DNA of 64,000 nucleotides from Acidobacteriota bacterium (GTDB lineage Bacteria; Acidobacteriota; Blastocatellia; HR10): NCBI GenBank assembly GCA_030550025.1, contig JAUQQC010000004.1, positions 238,401 to 302,400 of the forward strand, read 5' to 3'. Shown piece by piece: positions 49,995 to 63,290 of this stretch (position 1 is its first letter; each line of letters starts with the position of its first letter). The notes under the pieces were generated by a model. It saw only the letters and a program-made list of their open reading frames with translations, ran no database searches and was not told where the DNA came from. The position numbers and the translations under genes were made by a program.

Positions 49995-50063
49995 AAACGC
50001 CTCCTTCCCGTCAAAGGGGAGCGCTCGATATTCCCGGATGCGCCCAAGAGGCCGCGCCCCCAT

Positions 50064-51533
<1,470 letters not shown>

Positions 51534-52583
51534 TTACTTTGCGAATCTGCTCCAGGAGTTCCTCGGCCGTTGGGACGATCCCTCCCACTCGCGTATACAG
51601 CTTCACGGGTCGTTCGCCATGGACGGCGAGGCGCACGTCCTCGACGAGTTGCCCGTGGCTCAGCTCGACGACCAGAAAGCAACGCGCCCAATCGGCCATG
51701 ACCGAGATCTCGCGCGAGGGGAAGGGCCAGAGCGTGATGGGACGGAAGAGTCCGACCTTGAGGCCTTCCGCGCGCGCCTGCTCCACGGCTGCCTTGAGGA
51801 CGCGCGAGACGATGCCATAGCCGATCGCGATGAGCTCGGCATCCTCGGTGCGATGCTTCTCGTACATCACGACGTGACGCGCCGCGTGTGCGTATTTCGC
51901 TTCGAGCCGCCGAATGTGTGCTTCCAACTCTTCCGGGTTCAAGTAGATGGAAGTGATCAGATTCGGACGCGTCTCGGCCGTCCCTGTGACGGCCCAGGGT
52001 TTTTCGCTCGGCCGAGCAAGCGTCCGCGGCAGTTCGACCGGCTCCATCATCTGGCCGATGAAGCCGTCGGTGAGGACGATGACGGGATTCCGATAGCGAT
52101 CGGCCAGCTCGAACGCCAGCATGGTCAGATCGCACATCTCCTGGACCGAGTTCGGTGCGAGCACGATCGTGCGATAGTTCCCATGCCCCCCACCTTTGAC
52201 GATCTGATGATAGTCGCTCTGCTCGGGGGCGATGTTCCCAAGCCCTGGCCCTCCTCGCATGACGTCTACGATGACCGCCGGTAATTCCGCCCCGGCCAGG
52301 TACGAGATGCCTTCTTGCATGAGGCTGAGGCCAGGCCCTGAAGAAGCCGTCATCGTGCGTTCTCCGGCCGCGGCGGCTCCGTAGACCATGTTGATCGCCG
52401 CGACTTCACTCTCGGCTTGGAGAAACGTCCCTCCCACCAGGGGAAAATATCGAGCGGCCGCTTCGGCGAGCTCGCTCGCCGGTGTGATCGGATAACCATA
52501 GAAGGACCGGCATCCGGCGAGGATCGCTCCGATGATTGCGGCTTCGTTACCTTTCATGAGGACGCGCGCCATCTCTGCCCTCC

Positions 52584-52835
52584 TCATGCGCGGACTGCCG
52601 CCGCCTCCCGGAGGTACACGGTGATCGCGGCGGGCTCCGGACAGGCATAGTAACAGACGCCGCATCCGGTGCATCCACGTCCTACGTAGCGCGCCGGATG
52701 GTATCCGTAGCTGTTCAAATATTCGGCCATCACGAGGACTTGCACCGGGCAGGCGGCCACGCAGAGGCCGCACCCCTTGCACTGATCCTCAAGGATCTCC
52801 ACTCGCCCGCGATCCTCGATCCTCTCGACATTCAT
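52584..52835 (-). CDS. 2x[4Fe-4S] ferredoxin subunit of the 2-oxoacid oxidoreductase
   Basis: [15 protein letters not shown] ... [20 protein letters not shown] 52835. Confidence 0.92.
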   Translation of the reverse strand: MNVERIEDRGRVEILEDQCKGCGLCVAACPVQVLVMAEYLNSYGYHPARYVGRGCTGCGVCYYACPEPAAITVYLREAAAVRA

Positions 52836-53063
52836 ATCTCTCCCCCACCCCTCGAATAAGCAAGCGCTATGCCGCCTGCTCCGTTCCTCGTCCTCGGAAG
52901 AGGTGCTCTCGACGCTCGGTAATTCATTGACGCCGCGCTTCTTCGCCAGGGGGCGCCCAACATCCCCTTTCGTTGGCCGGACTTCCACAGTCCCAATGCG
53001 CAAAATCACCACGTGAAGTGGGAGAATTTCCACTTCTTGCGACGGTGGGGAAAGGCGCACCGA

Positions 53064-53936
53064 TCAAGTAGCGGAGGGGATGCCGGTCCCCTTCTCATGC
53101 CGGGGATTCGGGAGACCCCAGGACGTGAGCCATCCCCGCCGTAGGAACTCCGCTTTCGCGCGCCGCGTGATGTCGGTCTGAAGTGCAGGTTCGTGGCGAT
53201 GGTCATAGACGTAGGCCTTCACGCGGAGGATCAGATAGGGGTGATGGGCGAAAGCGTCCTGGAGTCGAACGACGACGGGTTTCGTCAAAAGCGTGTACGG
53301 GGAGCTGTAAGCCGCTTCATACCCGATCTCCATCGCTTGAATAGGGTCAATGTCAATGGGCAGATAAAGTTCGGTGACCACTTGGCAGGTGGGAACGCCG
53401 GAGTTCGCGTTCCACACCATCTTGCTCAAGACCTCGCTGTTTGGTATGGTCACGCGCGTGTCGTCGGGTGTCGTCAATTTTGTGCTTCGCAGCCCGATAT
53501 GGTCGATCTCCCCATAGGCCTCACCGATTCGCACCCGATCCCCGACTTGATACGGGCGGTCTACCAGAATGACGAGCCCGCCGATGATGTTTTTGATGAG
53601 GTCCTGCGCGCCGAGTCCTAGAGCAATGCCCACTGAGGCGAGCACGGCCAGCAATGTTTCTCGCGAGGGAGCGAAGATCGCCAGGATGATCATGCCACTG
53701 CTCAGCCAGAGTCCGAATCGAATCACGGGGGCTAGCATCAGGAAAAAGAAACGGGCGCGTGGAGCCTTTTGAGCGAGAGCATGCAAGACCATCGTGCTCG
53801 CGCGGATCACGAGATAAGCGGCGACGATGACCAGAAGGGCATAGAACAGACTCATGGGGGAGATTCGGGTCAGAATCTCGACGGGGGTTCCCGATGGGGC
53901 TTGAAATCCCGGCGACCAAATGAGCGTGACCATCAT
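53064..53936 (-). CDS. MscS-family mechanosensitive channel
   Basis: [74 protein letters not shown]. Confidence 0.93.
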   Translation of the reverse strand: MMVTLIWSPGFQAPSGTPVEILTRISPMSLFYALLVIVAAYLVIRASTMVLHALAQKAPRARFFFLMLAPVIRFGLWLSSGMIILAIFAPSRETLLAVLASVGIALGLGAQDLIKNIIGGLVILVDRPYQVGDRVRIGEAYGEIDHIGLRSTKLTTPDDTRVTIPNSEVLSKMVWNANSGVPTCQVVTELYLPIDIDPIQAMEIGYEAAYSSPYTLLTKPVVVRLQDAFAHHPYLILRVKAYVYDHRHEPALQTDITRRAKAEFLRRGWLTSWGLPNPRHEKGTGIPSAT

Positions 53937-53949
53937 AGTCGGTCTCCCT

Positions 53950-56736
53950 TCACAAAAGATTGCGACGGTAGAGAGCCTCTCGGACTACGCGCGAAGCTTC
54001 CGGGCGCACGCGAAATCCAGGTCGGTTGGGATCCGGTTCGATGATCTCTCGGGCCAACAGTTCGTCAAGCTGGGCGCGGCTCGCGGCGATGCTCCTTTGG
54101 AAGACGATGGCGTGCTCTTCCGGAGTGAGGCTCCCGTGTTGCAGGATGGCTACCAGCGTGAACAGGTCCTCCAAGTCCAGGTCTTCGATCACAGGCGAGA
54201 GATCGGGAGTCACAATAGGCTTCAGATAGAGAACTCCGGCTTCAATCGCCTCGATATGTCCCAACCAAAGTTCCAGGGCCGTTCGATAGACGCCCGCGGA
54301 CTCACGAGCCAGCGCCTCGAAGAAAACCATCTCCGGGTCTGCCGGACCTCGAAGGAAGGTCTTGATCCGATCGGCGAGAGCGCGCGGCCGTGGAGACGGG
54401 GGGAACTGCAGGCGCAAGCCCGACAGGTCATGGCGCCGGAGGATCGCCTGGCGGAGATCCTCACGGCTGGCTGTGCTGATATTGAGGCGGTGAGAGAAGC
54501 TGGCACCCAGGTTGACAGCAGCGTTGAGGAACCGAAAAGCGACCTCGTTGAGCGTGAGGATCCACAGTGTGGAAGGACACGTGGCCGCGATCACGCGTTG
54601 CAAGCTTCGAATCGCGCCATAGTACCCGATCTGTCGCAGGAACGTACGTTCTAGCTCTTCTATGATCACCACGCGTCGGGATGCCGCGAGGAAGTCCTCC
54701 AACGACGAGACGTTCTCCGCGCCGATACATCGAGCGAGGAATTCGCGCATCTGTGACTCGGTCACGAGTCGGTCGCGGAATTCTCCCCGAACGATCTCTA
54801 GACCTGCGAGCGACCGCTTGAGGGCGCCGTTGATCAAGCTCGTTTTCCCGCTTCCGCGCTGGCCGACGATGAGGATGGCCACGGGCCGGCCCGCTTCCCA
54901 CAAGGATCGCGCTTCGGCGATCGCCGCTAATTCCTGCTCGCGTCCGACGAGGAACCTCGGGTCCTGCACCGGCTCGAGTCGGAAGAGATGGCGATAGAGT
55001 GCGGGGAGGGCTTGGGCACCCAGGTCGAGGGTGAATTCCTCGGGCAAAAAAGGTCGGGTGATCACCTCGCTTCGATCCGCAGAAGGAGCGGGTTTCCACC
55101 CAATGGTGATCAAGAATGTGGAGGCGAACCGCTCGAGCGCGCTCACCAGGCGGCGGAGCGATTGAGTGAGCGCGACGAGGCTGCTTCGGCCAAGGAGGAC
55201 GACGGCCTGACGAAGTCCCTGTTGCGCGAGATAGGCCAGAGCGCTGAGCTGATGGCGAGCCAAGAGCATCCGAGCTTCAAGAAGCACCGAGGCCAGTGTT
55301 CGCATCAGATGAACGCTCGCCGCCGCATGCTCGTCCGATCGCTGACGGCGCTGATGCTCGAGCAGCGACAAGGCATTCCGTAGCGCATCCCGGGCAATCG
55401 GCGTATCCGCTTCCAGCGCGGAGTCGGCCACTTCCAGGCCAAAGCGCACCACTTCTCGCGCTCGCTCGATCTGCTGGAGGATGTCACGGTGCTTCGCCTC
55501 GATGTCTTGGAGCGCGACCATGATCTCACCCCATCCCCGGCGCCGAAGGGTCTGAGAGAGAACATCGCGGGGGCGAAGCTGCTTCGCCCGAAGGCGACGG
55601 CGCGGTGAGGGGGAGAAGGTCGTCCAAATCTCATACGAGGAGGGGAGGCTCCCGAGCGCCGCTTTCAGCTCAGCGTCAAGCTCCGATACTCGACTGGCCG
55701 CCGGGACGACGTCCATCCTCGGAGGTGGGAAGTCGCCTCGCGCCTGTCGCTCGATCCGCTGCCGGAGCCATTCGATCGCTTCGTCGAACTCCGCCTCAAG
55801 ACCGGCACGTTCGACGGCCAGGTTCTCCAACGCCTTTTGAAAGAGCTCCAGCAGACGATCTTCCGCCTGCTCCAAGTTGCGCTCTAATCGGATCCCCATC
55901 TCCGCCGCTCGCATCTGGCGCGTCCAATGGATCCGATAGGCGGCCCATTGCTCATCCCCATCAAGTGGCCTTGGCCGCCGACGTCGGATCGTTCCGCTCA
56001 CGAGCCGCTTCTTGAGCCGAGACTCCATCGCTTCCCCCCACGCTCGCCATGCCGAGAGGATCGCTTGTCCCCGTTCGATCAACTCCTGCCGGGCGGTCTG
56101 GATCCGCTGCAGTCGCATTTTTACTTCGCGACTCGCAAGGGGATGACCGGCGGCGGCAGCATCAACGGCCGCACGGATCACATCCCATGGGTCTCTCAAG
56201 GCGCGGGTGGTTTCAGCGAGCAACAGGAAGTATTGCCCCTCGATGTCCAGTCGTCGGCGTCGCTGTCTCCGAAGCTCAGCTTCAACGAGAGCCCGCAGCG
56301 GGCGTGGACGTCGCGCGCGCTTGAGGATCGTAATTCGTTGCCACCACCTTTGCGGCCTGTCGGGTTCCAAGGCGCTGAGGATCTCCGAAGTCGTGAGGGA
56401 GATCGCTTCGGGCAAAGCCCCAAGGGCAGCTCCCACATCGCGGTCATACATCTCGATGGCCATCATCGCTCGCCGAGCGAGCTGCAGGCGCTCCCACTGC
56501 GAGCACGGTTCCTGGAGGAGTCTTCGCGCGATCTTCTCCCGTTCGATCCTCCACGCTTGGAGATCGCGAGGCTCACCAAGAGATGTCGCCAGCATTTCGC
56601 TCTCGCGAAATTGGCGTTCGAGGAGGTCGTTGAGCTCTCGCCAACACTCTTCCAACTCAGCCCTCGAGCGCTCGGTGGCAGCCTTCAAGCGCTCACTCAG
56701 CGTGAACCATTCTCGCGCGAATGACGCCGAGGCCAT
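53950..56736 (-). CDS. large coiled-coil P-loop NTPase (AAA/STAND-like)
   Basis: About 600 aa charged helical N-terminal half, then [13 protein letters not shown], Walker [25 protein letters not shown] and a likely winged-helix C-terminus; ATG 56736. Confidence 0.75.
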   Translation of the reverse strand: MASASFAREWFTLSERLKAATERSRAELEECWRELNDLLERQFRESEMLATSLGEPRDLQAWRIEREKIARRLLQEPCSQWERLQLARRAMMAIEMYDRDVGAALGALPEAISLTTSEILSALEPDRPQRWWQRITILKRARRPRPLRALVEAELRRQRRRRLDIEGQYFLLLAETTRALRDPWDVIRAAVDAAAAGHPLASREVKMRLQRIQTARQELIERGQAILSAWRAWGEAMESRLKKRLVSGTIRRRRPRPLDGDEQWAAYRIHWTRQMRAAEMGIRLERNLEQAEDRLLELFQKALENLAVERAGLEAEFDEAIEWLRQRIERQARGDFPPPRMDVVPAASRVSELDAELKAALGSLPSSYEIWTTFSPSPRRRLRAKQLRPRDVLSQTLRRRGWGEIMVALQDIEAKHRDILQQIERAREVVRFGLEVADSALEADTPIARDALRNALSLLEHQRRQRSDEHAAASVHLMRTLASVLLEARMLLARHQLSALAYLAQQGLRQAVVLLGRSSLVALTQSLRRLVSALERFASTFLITIGWKPAPSADRSEVITRPFLPEEFTLDLGAQALPALYRHLFRLEPVQDPRFLVGREQELAAIAEARSLWEAGRPVAILIVGQRGSGKTSLINGALKRSLAGLEIVRGEFRDRLVTESQMREFLARCIGAENVSSLEDFLAASRRVVIIEELERTFLRQIGYYGAIRSLQRVIAATCPSTLWILTLNEVAFRFLNAAVNLGASFSHRLNISTASREDLRQAILRRHDLSGLRLQFPPSPRPRALADRIKTFLRGPADPEMVFFEALARESAGVYRTALELWLGHIEAIEAGVLYLKPIVTPDLSPVIEDLDLEDLFTLVAILQHGSLTPEEHAIVFQRSIAASRAQLDELLAREIIEPDPNRPGFRVRPEASRVVREALYRRNLL

Positions 56737-56847
56737 CGCCTCCTTTCGCCTCCGGCGGAAGATGTTCTCCGAGAGCAGATACATTGTCAAGCAGAAGGGT
56801 CCGCTTTATCATTGAACGCTCACATCATCGAAGGCGGAGGGGGAGAG

Positions 56848-58545
56848 ATGAGACGACACGGGAGCCTCATCCTCGTGAGCGCGATGTTGCTATGGTCGTG
56901 TTCGCCGCGTGTGGAGTACGACGTGGTGATTCGTGGGGGGACGATTTACGACGGGAGCGGTTCGCCTCCCTTTGTCGGAGATGTCGCTATCCGAGGGGAT
57001 ACGATCGCCGCCGTCGGATCGGTGGGGGATGCGCGCGGGCGTGTGGAGATCAATGCTGCCGGGTTGGCCGTCGCTCCCGGCTTCATCAACATGCTCAGTT
57101 GGGCGACCGAGTCGCTCATCGCCGATGGCCGCTCGCAGAGCGATATTCGGCAAGGGGTGACGCTCGAAGTCTTCGGCGAGGGATGGTCCATGGGGCCTTT
57201 GAACGAGAGGATGAAGCGAGAGATGCTCGAGCGGCAGGGCGACATCAAATACGACATCCCCTGGACGACGCTCGGCGAGTATCTCGAATACCTGGTGCGG
57301 CGCGGCGTCTCCACGAATGTCGCCTCGTTCGTGGGCGCGACGACCATTCGCATTCACGTCCTCGGGTATGAGAATCGGCCGCCGACGCCCGAAGAGCTGG
57401 AGCGGATGCGGCAGCTCGTCCGCCAGGCGATGGAGGAAGGCGCGCTCGGCGTGGGCTCCTCGCTCATCTACGCTCCCGCGTTTTATGCGAGCACGGACGA
57501 GCTGATCGAACTCTGCAAGGTCGCCGCCGAGTACGGCGGCCTGTACATCTCGCACATTCGGAGCGAGGGGAACCGGTTGCTCGAGGCCATTGACGAATTG
57601 ATTCGCATCGCGCGCGAGGCGAAGATCCCGGCCGAGATCTATCACTTGAAGGCGGCGGGGCGCGCCAATTGGCCGAAACTCGAGGAGGCGATCCGCCGCA
57701 TCGAAGCCGCGCGCGCGGAAGGTCTGCGCATCACGGCCAACATGTATCCCTACACGGCGGGAGCGACCGGCTTGAACGCGGCCATGCCCCCCTGGGTGCA
57801 AGAAGGGGGGCATCGCGCCTGGATCGAACGGTTGAAGAATCCGGCCATCCGCGAGCGCGTCAAGCGTGAGATGCGCACGCCGACCGATCAGTGGGAGAAC
57901 CTCTATCTCATGGCCGGTTCGCCGGAGAACGTCTTGCTCGTCGGATTCAAGAATGAGGCCCTGAAACCGCTCACCGGTAAGACGCTCGCCGAAGTCGCTC
58001 GCCTGCGCGGGAAGTCGCCCGAGGATACGATCATCGACCTGGTCATTGAGGACGACAGTCGTGTGGACACCGTTTACTTCCTCATGTCCGAGGAGAACGT
58101 GAAGCGGCAAATCGCGCTCCCGTGGGTGAGCTTCGGCTCAGATGCCGAATCTTTGGCTCCGGAGGGCGTCTTCCTCAAATCGAATCCGCATCCGCGCGCC
58201 TATGGGACGTTCGCACGCGTGCTCGGCCGCTACGTGCGCCAGGAGAAGGTCATCCCGCTCGAGGAGGCGATTCGGCGCATGACGTCCCTTCCGGCTGAGA
58301 ATCTCAAGCTCGATCGGCGCGGGCGGCTGAAGGTCGGCTACTTCGCCGATGTGGTCGTCTTCGATCCAGCGAAGATCCAAGATCACGCGACGTATGAGCG
58401 ACCGCATCAATATGCGACCGGCGTGCTCCACGTCTTCGTCAACGGGGTCCAGGTGCTCAAAGATGGCGAGCACACGGGGGCGACGCCAGGACGCGTCGTG
58501 CGCGGCCCCGGATACAAGGGAAAGAGCCCCAGCATCGGTCCTTGA
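56848..58545 (+). CDS. D-aminoacylase / N-acyl-D-amino-acid deacylase family amidohydrolase
   Basis: DVVIRGGTIYDGSGSPPFVGDVAIRGDTIAAVG, YISHIRSEGNRLLEAIDELI, EIYHLKAAGRANWPKL, WVSFGSDAE. Confidence 0.9.
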   Translation: MRRHGSLILVSAMLLWSCSPRVEYDVVIRGGTIYDGSGSPPFVGDVAIRGDTIAAVGSVGDARGRVEINAAGLAVAPGFINMLSWATESLIADGRSQSDIRQGVTLEVFGEGWSMGPLNERMKREMLERQGDIKYDIPWTTLGEYLEYLVRRGVSTNVASFVGATTIRIHVLGYENRPPTPEELERMRQLVRQAMEEGALGVGSSLIYAPAFYASTDELIELCKVAAEYGGLYISHIRSEGNRLLEAIDELIRIAREAKIPAEIYHLKAAGRANWPKLEEAIRRIEAARAEGLRITANMYPYTAGATGLNAAMPPWVQEGGHRAWIERLKNPAIRERVKREMRTPTDQWENLYLMAGSPENVLLVGFKNEALKPLTGKTLAEVARLRGKSPEDTIIDLVIEDDSRVDTVYFLMSEENVKRQIALPWVSFGSDAESLAPEGVFLKSNPHPRAYGTFARVLGRYVRQEKVIPLEEAIRRMTSLPAENLKLDRRGRLKVGYFADVVVFDPAKIQDHATYERPHQYATGVLHVFVNGVQVLKDGEHTGATPGRVVRGPGYKGKSPSIGP

Positions 58546-58819
58546 CGATCGGCACGCGAATGGCCTGGGGAGATTGAGCTTCAGGTACAACGCAAAGGCG
58601 GCCTTCCGGAGCACTGCGGGAGCCACGGCGTGATGTTACTTCCCGAACCTCCTTACGACCGAAGCCGTGGGATAGACGGCGCGTTCCATATAGGCAGCAG
58701 GTCCAGAGCGGTGATGTCGTTCTCAAGTTCCATAGTGGGAGAGCAACCCAGAAGGCAACTCCGCGACCCAATTCCATGGCTCGCGCGAAAGCGCATCGCG
58801 CTCTCCACAAGGTCCGTCC

Positions 58820-61600
58820 TCAAGCCGATTGGATGCTCGCGAGGATAGATTCCTTCAATCGCCGTGGGTCTCTACACACGCAAAACGCCCAGCGCCCGAA
58901 CTCCCCATGGCGATTGACTGCCCGCACCCAGCGTCGGGCCGCGATCTCCTTCTGCCGATCCTGCTCGCTCTCCAGGCCTTTTACTTCCAGGACGACCTCA
59001 ACCTCCGTGCCGTCCGGCATTCGCCAGCGGATAAGGTAGTCCGGGCGATACTCATGCCGCGCCCCTTGCCATTCGTAGGGGATGGTGAAGTCCAGATGGT
59101 CATTGCGGGCATAGGCGATCGCTTCGGGCATCTGCTCAAGTTCATAGGCGACGGTGTGCTCCCATTTGGGGGCGTCCAGGACAACATGGCTGATATGGCT
59201 TTTCGTGGTCCCCACCGCCGGGCGCACAGTGCGAAAGAGCACTTCAGCGGTAGAGCCAAGAGGACGAAAACGCTCGATGACGGGGAGAAGCGGCGGCTCT
59301 CCGGCTTGGGTATCCGGCTCAATCGCCTCGGCCAACCGCTCAATGATGCGCTGTTTGTATTTGAGCAAGGCAATTTCTTCGAGGGGGGTATCGCCATCCG
59401 CTATGATGACACGTTCTTCCAAATACTGCCAGACGATGTTCAGCACCTGCGGGAACAGGATGTGCCGGGCGTTCCAGTCGTCCCGCTTGTCTTTGAGACG
59501 GCGGGTCAACTCAGCGGCGATCTCATAGACGGTAGCCTGCAACCGCTTTTCGCGATGGAATGGGTTACGGTCATGTAAGACTTCAGGGCCTGGCCCGACA
59601 CGGTCAGGGCGTCTGATGCGATAGCCCACCGCCGGCTTGGCAACTACTTCCGTCGGTTCCTCGAGAGGGTTAATCGTCAGGTAAGGCACCTTCTCAAGGT
59701 CCACACGAATCCGCTGGTGCACATCCAACACATAGCCTTCCACCCGCGGAAAGGTAATTTCCAAATGCTTGCGTTCAGGCAAGGCACGCACGAGCGTAGA
59801 GACCTTCTGCACCTCCGCGCGTCCGAGGGGCTTTTTCTTGACGGGGATGACCTCGAACGGCACGCCGTAGACGTCCACATATTCGGGCTCGGAGAAGTCG
59901 TCATAGTTCATACGCCGCAAGCCCCGTCCCACCACCTGCTCACACAAGAGCTGCGAGGTGAACGCTCGCAAGCCCAGAATCTGCGTCACATTTTGCGCAT
60001 CCCAGCCCTCGTTGAGCATCCCAACGGAGACCACACAGCGAATGTTCTTCCCCGGCGGATCGCCCTCGCCCTCCCACTCCGTCTTGCCGATGGTATCCAC
60101 CGTCTTGCGCAATCGCTCCGCCGCTTCCTGTTTCGTTTCCCCTTCTACTGCACTTTCCGCCTCGGCCAGGAGTTTCGTGTCAATGCGAAAGGTAACTTCC
60201 ACGCCCTCACGATTTTCCAGGTCGGCCAACACATTCCCACGAGCAACGTGTTCATGCACCAACCTGGCCAGGTCAGTGTTGTCGCAGACGACGATCATCA
60301 CAGGTGGTACCGGCGAGCCAGCCTTCTGGAAGGCTTCAAAGGTCTTCCTCCATTCCGAAGCCAGGGTCACCAGGGCTCCCTCAGCCTCTCGCAGGACCGA
60401 TTCCGGCTTGGCGCGGCGGCGAGCCCTCTGCCGTTCCGAAGCCGGAAGCCGCGAGTTGACCCATTCCCAAAGGCGGAAATAGGCGGGTATGAGCGCGCCT
60501 GTGTTGTCATCCACCGGAACCCGAGGGATTTTCACAATGCCCGATTCAATGGCATCGATCAAGCCAAAATCCGAAACGACCCACGGGAAAGGGGTCCCCT
60601 CTTCATAGCCGCTGCCCTTGATGTAGAACGGCGTCGCAGAGAAGTCGGCGCAGAAGTTGATACCGCGCACGGCGTTGATTTTGTCCAAACCGCTGATCCA
60701 GACAGTCGCCTCCTCCCGCTCCGCGACCTCCTCCGCTGAGAGCTGGCTTCGTAGTTCCTCCGGCAAGGGGGCCGGCCGGTAGGCGTGATGGGCCTCATCG
60801 TTGATGACCAGGATGTTCTGCTTGGTGCCCAACTCCTTCAGCACGCGTCGGCAAAACGCCGTGTCGCTTTCCACCCCGCGTTGCACCACGCTTTTCGAGC
60901 GGCTGTCGTCTTTGGGTTGAAGGAGGTGCCAGTTGGTAATTTCAAACTTCCCCCGTTGCAGACGTTCCAGCACCCCGCGCGGCACCAGGTCAAACTTGTC
61001 GTAATAGTTGCCCGGCTTCCAGGGCAGAAGCACCTGCAAGCGCTCTTTGATGGTGAGATTGGGGCAGACAATCAGCACTGCATCGGAAAAGCGCCGATCC
61101 TGAGGGTTCGCGATCTTATTCAGCACCTGCCAGGCAATGACCATGCCCATGACGACCGTCTTGCCCGAACCAGTAGCCATCTTGCAGGCATAGCGCGTCA
61201 AGCCGTTGTCCTTGGGAATGTCGATGCCTTGCTTTTCCGCCGGCAAGGCTTCCACCAGCCAAATGAGCGTTTCGGCGGCTTCGTGCTGACAGAAGAACAG
61301 TTTGCGTTCGCGTTCAGGATGGTTCCAGTGATTGAGCAGTTGCCGGGTGATGGGGGTGACGCCCGGATAGCCCCGCTCCCGCCAGGCTTTGACCCGTTCG
61401 CGGATGGTATTGACCAGCTCCAGAGGGACAAACTCCTCCTCCAGCAGCGCCGTCTGCGGCCCACGGGTACGCGCCTTCAGGTAATAGCCCGCCTGACGCC
61501 GTCCTTCTTTCAGGACGGGCTGTCCGTCTTCATATGCCCAGTAACGGGTGGGTTCCTCAAAGGGTGAGTTGACGATGGGGTTGTCAACGAGGAGGGACAT
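58820..61600 (-). CDS. type III-like restriction endonuclease subunit / DEAD-family helicase (Res)
   Basis: ATGSGKTVVMGMVIAW, VINDEAHHAYRP, ADFSATPF, VSVGMLNEGWDAQNVTQILGLRAFTSQLLCEQVVGRGLRRMNY; C-terminal PD-(D/E)xK-like DFTIPYEWQGARHEYRPDYLIRW..VVLEVKG. Confidence 0.9.
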   Translation of the reverse strand: MSLLVDNPIVNSPFEEPTRYWAYEDGQPVLKEGRRQAGYYLKARTRGPQTALLEEEFVPLELVNTIRERVKAWRERGYPGVTPITRQLLNHWNHPERERKLFFCQHEAAETLIWLVEALPAEKQGIDIPKDNGLTRYACKMATGSGKTVVMGMVIAWQVLNKIANPQDRRFSDAVLIVCPNLTIKERLQVLLPWKPGNYYDKFDLVPRGVLERLQRGKFEITNWHLLQPKDDSRSKSVVQRGVESDTAFCRRVLKELGTKQNILVINDEAHHAYRPAPLPEELRSQLSAEEVAEREEATVWISGLDKINAVRGINFCADFSATPFYIKGSGYEEGTPFPWVVSDFGLIDAIESGIVKIPRVPVDDNTGALIPAYFRLWEWVNSRLPASERQRARRRAKPESVLREAEGALVTLASEWRKTFEAFQKAGSPVPPVMIVVCDNTDLARLVHEHVARGNVLADLENREGVEVTFRIDTKLLAEAESAVEGETKQEAAERLRKTVDTIGKTEWEGEGDPPGKNIRCVVSVGMLNEGWDAQNVTQILGLRAFTSQLLCEQVVGRGLRRMNYDDFSEPEYVDVYGVPFEVIPVKKKPLGRAEVQKVSTLVRALPERKHLEITFPRVEGYVLDVHQRIRVDLEKVPYLTINPLEEPTEVVAKPAVGYRIRRPDRVGPGPEVLHDRNPFHREKRLQATVYEIAAELTRRLKDKRDDWNARHILFPQVLNIVWQYLEERVIIADGDTPLEEIALLKYKQRIIERLAEAIEPDTQAGEPPLLPVIERFRPLGSTAEVLFRTVRPAVGTTKSHISHVVLDAPKWEHTVAYELEQMPEAIAYARNDHLDFTIPYEWQGARHEYRPDYLIRWRMPDGTEVEVVLEVKGLESEQDRQKEIAARRWVRAVNRHGEFGRWAFCVCRDPRRLKESILASIQSA

Positions 61601-61606
61601 GTTGTA

Positions 61607-61975
61607 TCACCTACACTCTGCAAAAATTTTGCTCGCACTGTCGAGGGCATTCGCAACCAATTCTTGAAGACCGTGAACCAGATTGTCATAATCACACTGA
61701 TTGCGCCATTTTCTTAAATCATCCAAATCCTCTCCACGGTCGGCCCATACTCCACCTAAACCTATAAAGTGGTTCTTAAGGCGTTGGTGATCTGCTGCTG
61801 TTCGTTGTGGTTTGAACCCTAAATGCTTTTCAGCATAATTGCGAGCATAGCAGAAAGCAGCATAATAGGCCCTGCTTACCGAGGTGCGGTCCGCAGCCTC
61901 CTTAGAGTACCCCGTGCCCGTTTGCCCCGCCAGGTTGCGTGCTAGTTCCAGAAACTCTTTCCAGTCGAACGGCAT
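61607..61975 (-). CDS. HEPN-like domain protein
   Basis: 122 aa all-helical; SRAYYAAFCYARNYAE ... LRKWRNQCDYDN, resembling HEPN RNxxxY/H-type motifs. Confidence 0.65.
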   Translation of the reverse strand: MPFDWKEFLELARNLAGQTGTGYSKEAADRTSVSRAYYAAFCYARNYAEKHLGFKPQRTAADHQRLKNHFIGLGGVWADRGEDLDDLRKWRNQCDYDNLVHGLQELVANALDSASKIFAECR

Positions 61976-61981
61976 AGAAAC

Positions 61982-62548
61982 TCACCCCGCCGGCTGGAAG
62001 TCGGTTGTAAGATGGAGCCATCCTGTTTTTCCGATAAGGTGCCTTCGGCACTCTCTTCGGATCCCTCTGATTCTTTCCATCACAGGTCGCTCATAGTCCT
62101 TGAACCTCGCATAAAGCACAAGGTGGTTATCTTCTATTTCTGGGTCTTGGTATACCTCCAGGGTGAATTGGGCTTCAGGAAGATAAGCGACTGCCAATTC
62201 AGCGATCTTCACAGTTGCCTCAATGATGTCTGGAAACTGGAGCAGATATTCTCGTATCTCATCAATCTTATTGAAACGGATTCCTATCCTTTGAAGCTCT
62301 TTCAGGCAACCATCAATTTCCCGCTTTATGGAGACCTCAACTGACCGTTCTCTCCACCCCTCCAAAAGTTCCAAAGAGAAAACCACCGTAAAATCCCCCA
62401 TATCCCATAACCGGCTGTAAATCGCCGACGCCCTAAGATACGCTGGATACTGTTCTATCTCCCTTTGTCTGGAAACTGTCTTGCCTAAAGATTGGTTCCA
62501 GAGGAAGGGCTCATTAACCGTGCCGATCCATGGTTTTACTGCAAGCAT
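61982..62548 (-). CDS. hypothetical protein between HEPN-like and TIGR04255-like genes
   Basis: Intact 188-aa ORF, 2-6 nt from its neighbours; no recognised family. Confidence 0.65.
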   Translation of the reverse strand: MLAVKPWIGTVNEPFLWNQSLGKTVSRQREIEQYPAYLRASAIYSRLWDMGDFTVVFSLELLEGWRERSVEVSIKREIDGCLKELQRIGIRFNKIDEIREYLLQFPDIIEATVKIAELAVAYLPEAQFTLEVYQDPEIEDNHLVLYARFKDYERPVMERIRGIRRECRRHLIGKTGWLHLTTDFQPAG

Positions 62549-62549
62549 C

Positions 62550-63290
62550 CTATTTCACCTCCTGGAAGAGTTCCCTTAAGCGATCCGTAATGCATCCTTC
62601 AAAGATCTGCTCTATCTCATTATGGGCCTGTTCCACCCATTCTGCAACTTCTTCTGGCTTTATTCCTTTAGGTTGAGCTAGGAAATAGTCAATGTCCAAG
62701 GTGAAGGCAGGTCGCTCAGAAGAGCTTGAGGGAGTGGTTATAAGTTGGACTCTGCACAAATCCCGGTCATGGGCATACCGGAACTCACATCCGACTATGA
62801 AGTTCACCATAACCTGAGGAAGCTCGGGACCAAGGAACAAGTAAAACTGGAAGTAGTCCTCCAGTTTTATCTGCGAACTCGGTATCTCAATTAGGTTGAT
62901 ATACCGCAGGCCAACTCTTTGCAAACCCTTAACATCGGTGGTGTCCATTAAGGCTTCAAAAGCCTTTACGATTTTCGGCTTGAATCCTGCCCATGTTGGG
63001 TAAGGCGCCAAACAGTTGATCGCCAAAAGCCGAGGACCTATTTGCACAAAGGTCTTCCTGTCCTCCATGAGAAATACGATGCGCTCGCTAGTGCGGATTT
63101 GTCGCTGAAGGCCATCCGGTCCTTGGATCAACTCGATCTCTTGAAATAAACGCTGTTCCCGGCGAGGGAATTCGTCTTTGAGTTTCTCGTAAACCAGGCC
63201 AGGAATGGTCATATCCCATTGGGTGTCTGGTGTGAAGCGAAATTCACAAACAGCCTCGACGAGAGGGGGATTGGCGTATTTTCTACCCAT
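62550..63290 (-). CDS. TIGR04255-like family protein
   Basis: YANPPLVEAVCEFRFTPDTQWD N-terminus and RVGLRYINLIEIP, as in TIGR04255 proteins. Confidence 0.75.
   Translation of the reverse strand: MGRKYANPPLVEAVCEFRFTPDTQWDMTIPGLVYEKLKDEFPRREQRLFQEIELIQGPDGLQRQIRTSERIVFLMEDRKTFVQIGPRLLAINCLAPYPTWAGFKPKIVKAFEALMDTTDVKGLQRVGLRYINLIEIPSSQIKLEDYFQFYLFLGPELPQVMVNFIVGCEFRYAHDRDLCRVQLITTPSSSSERPAFTLDIDYFLAQPKGIKPEEVAEWVEQAHNEIEQIFEGCITDRLRELFQEVK

Noticed and set aside
58546-58819. Possible small gene between the D-aminoacylase and Res
   Set aside because: Only weak overlapping ORFs on both strands without recognisable features.
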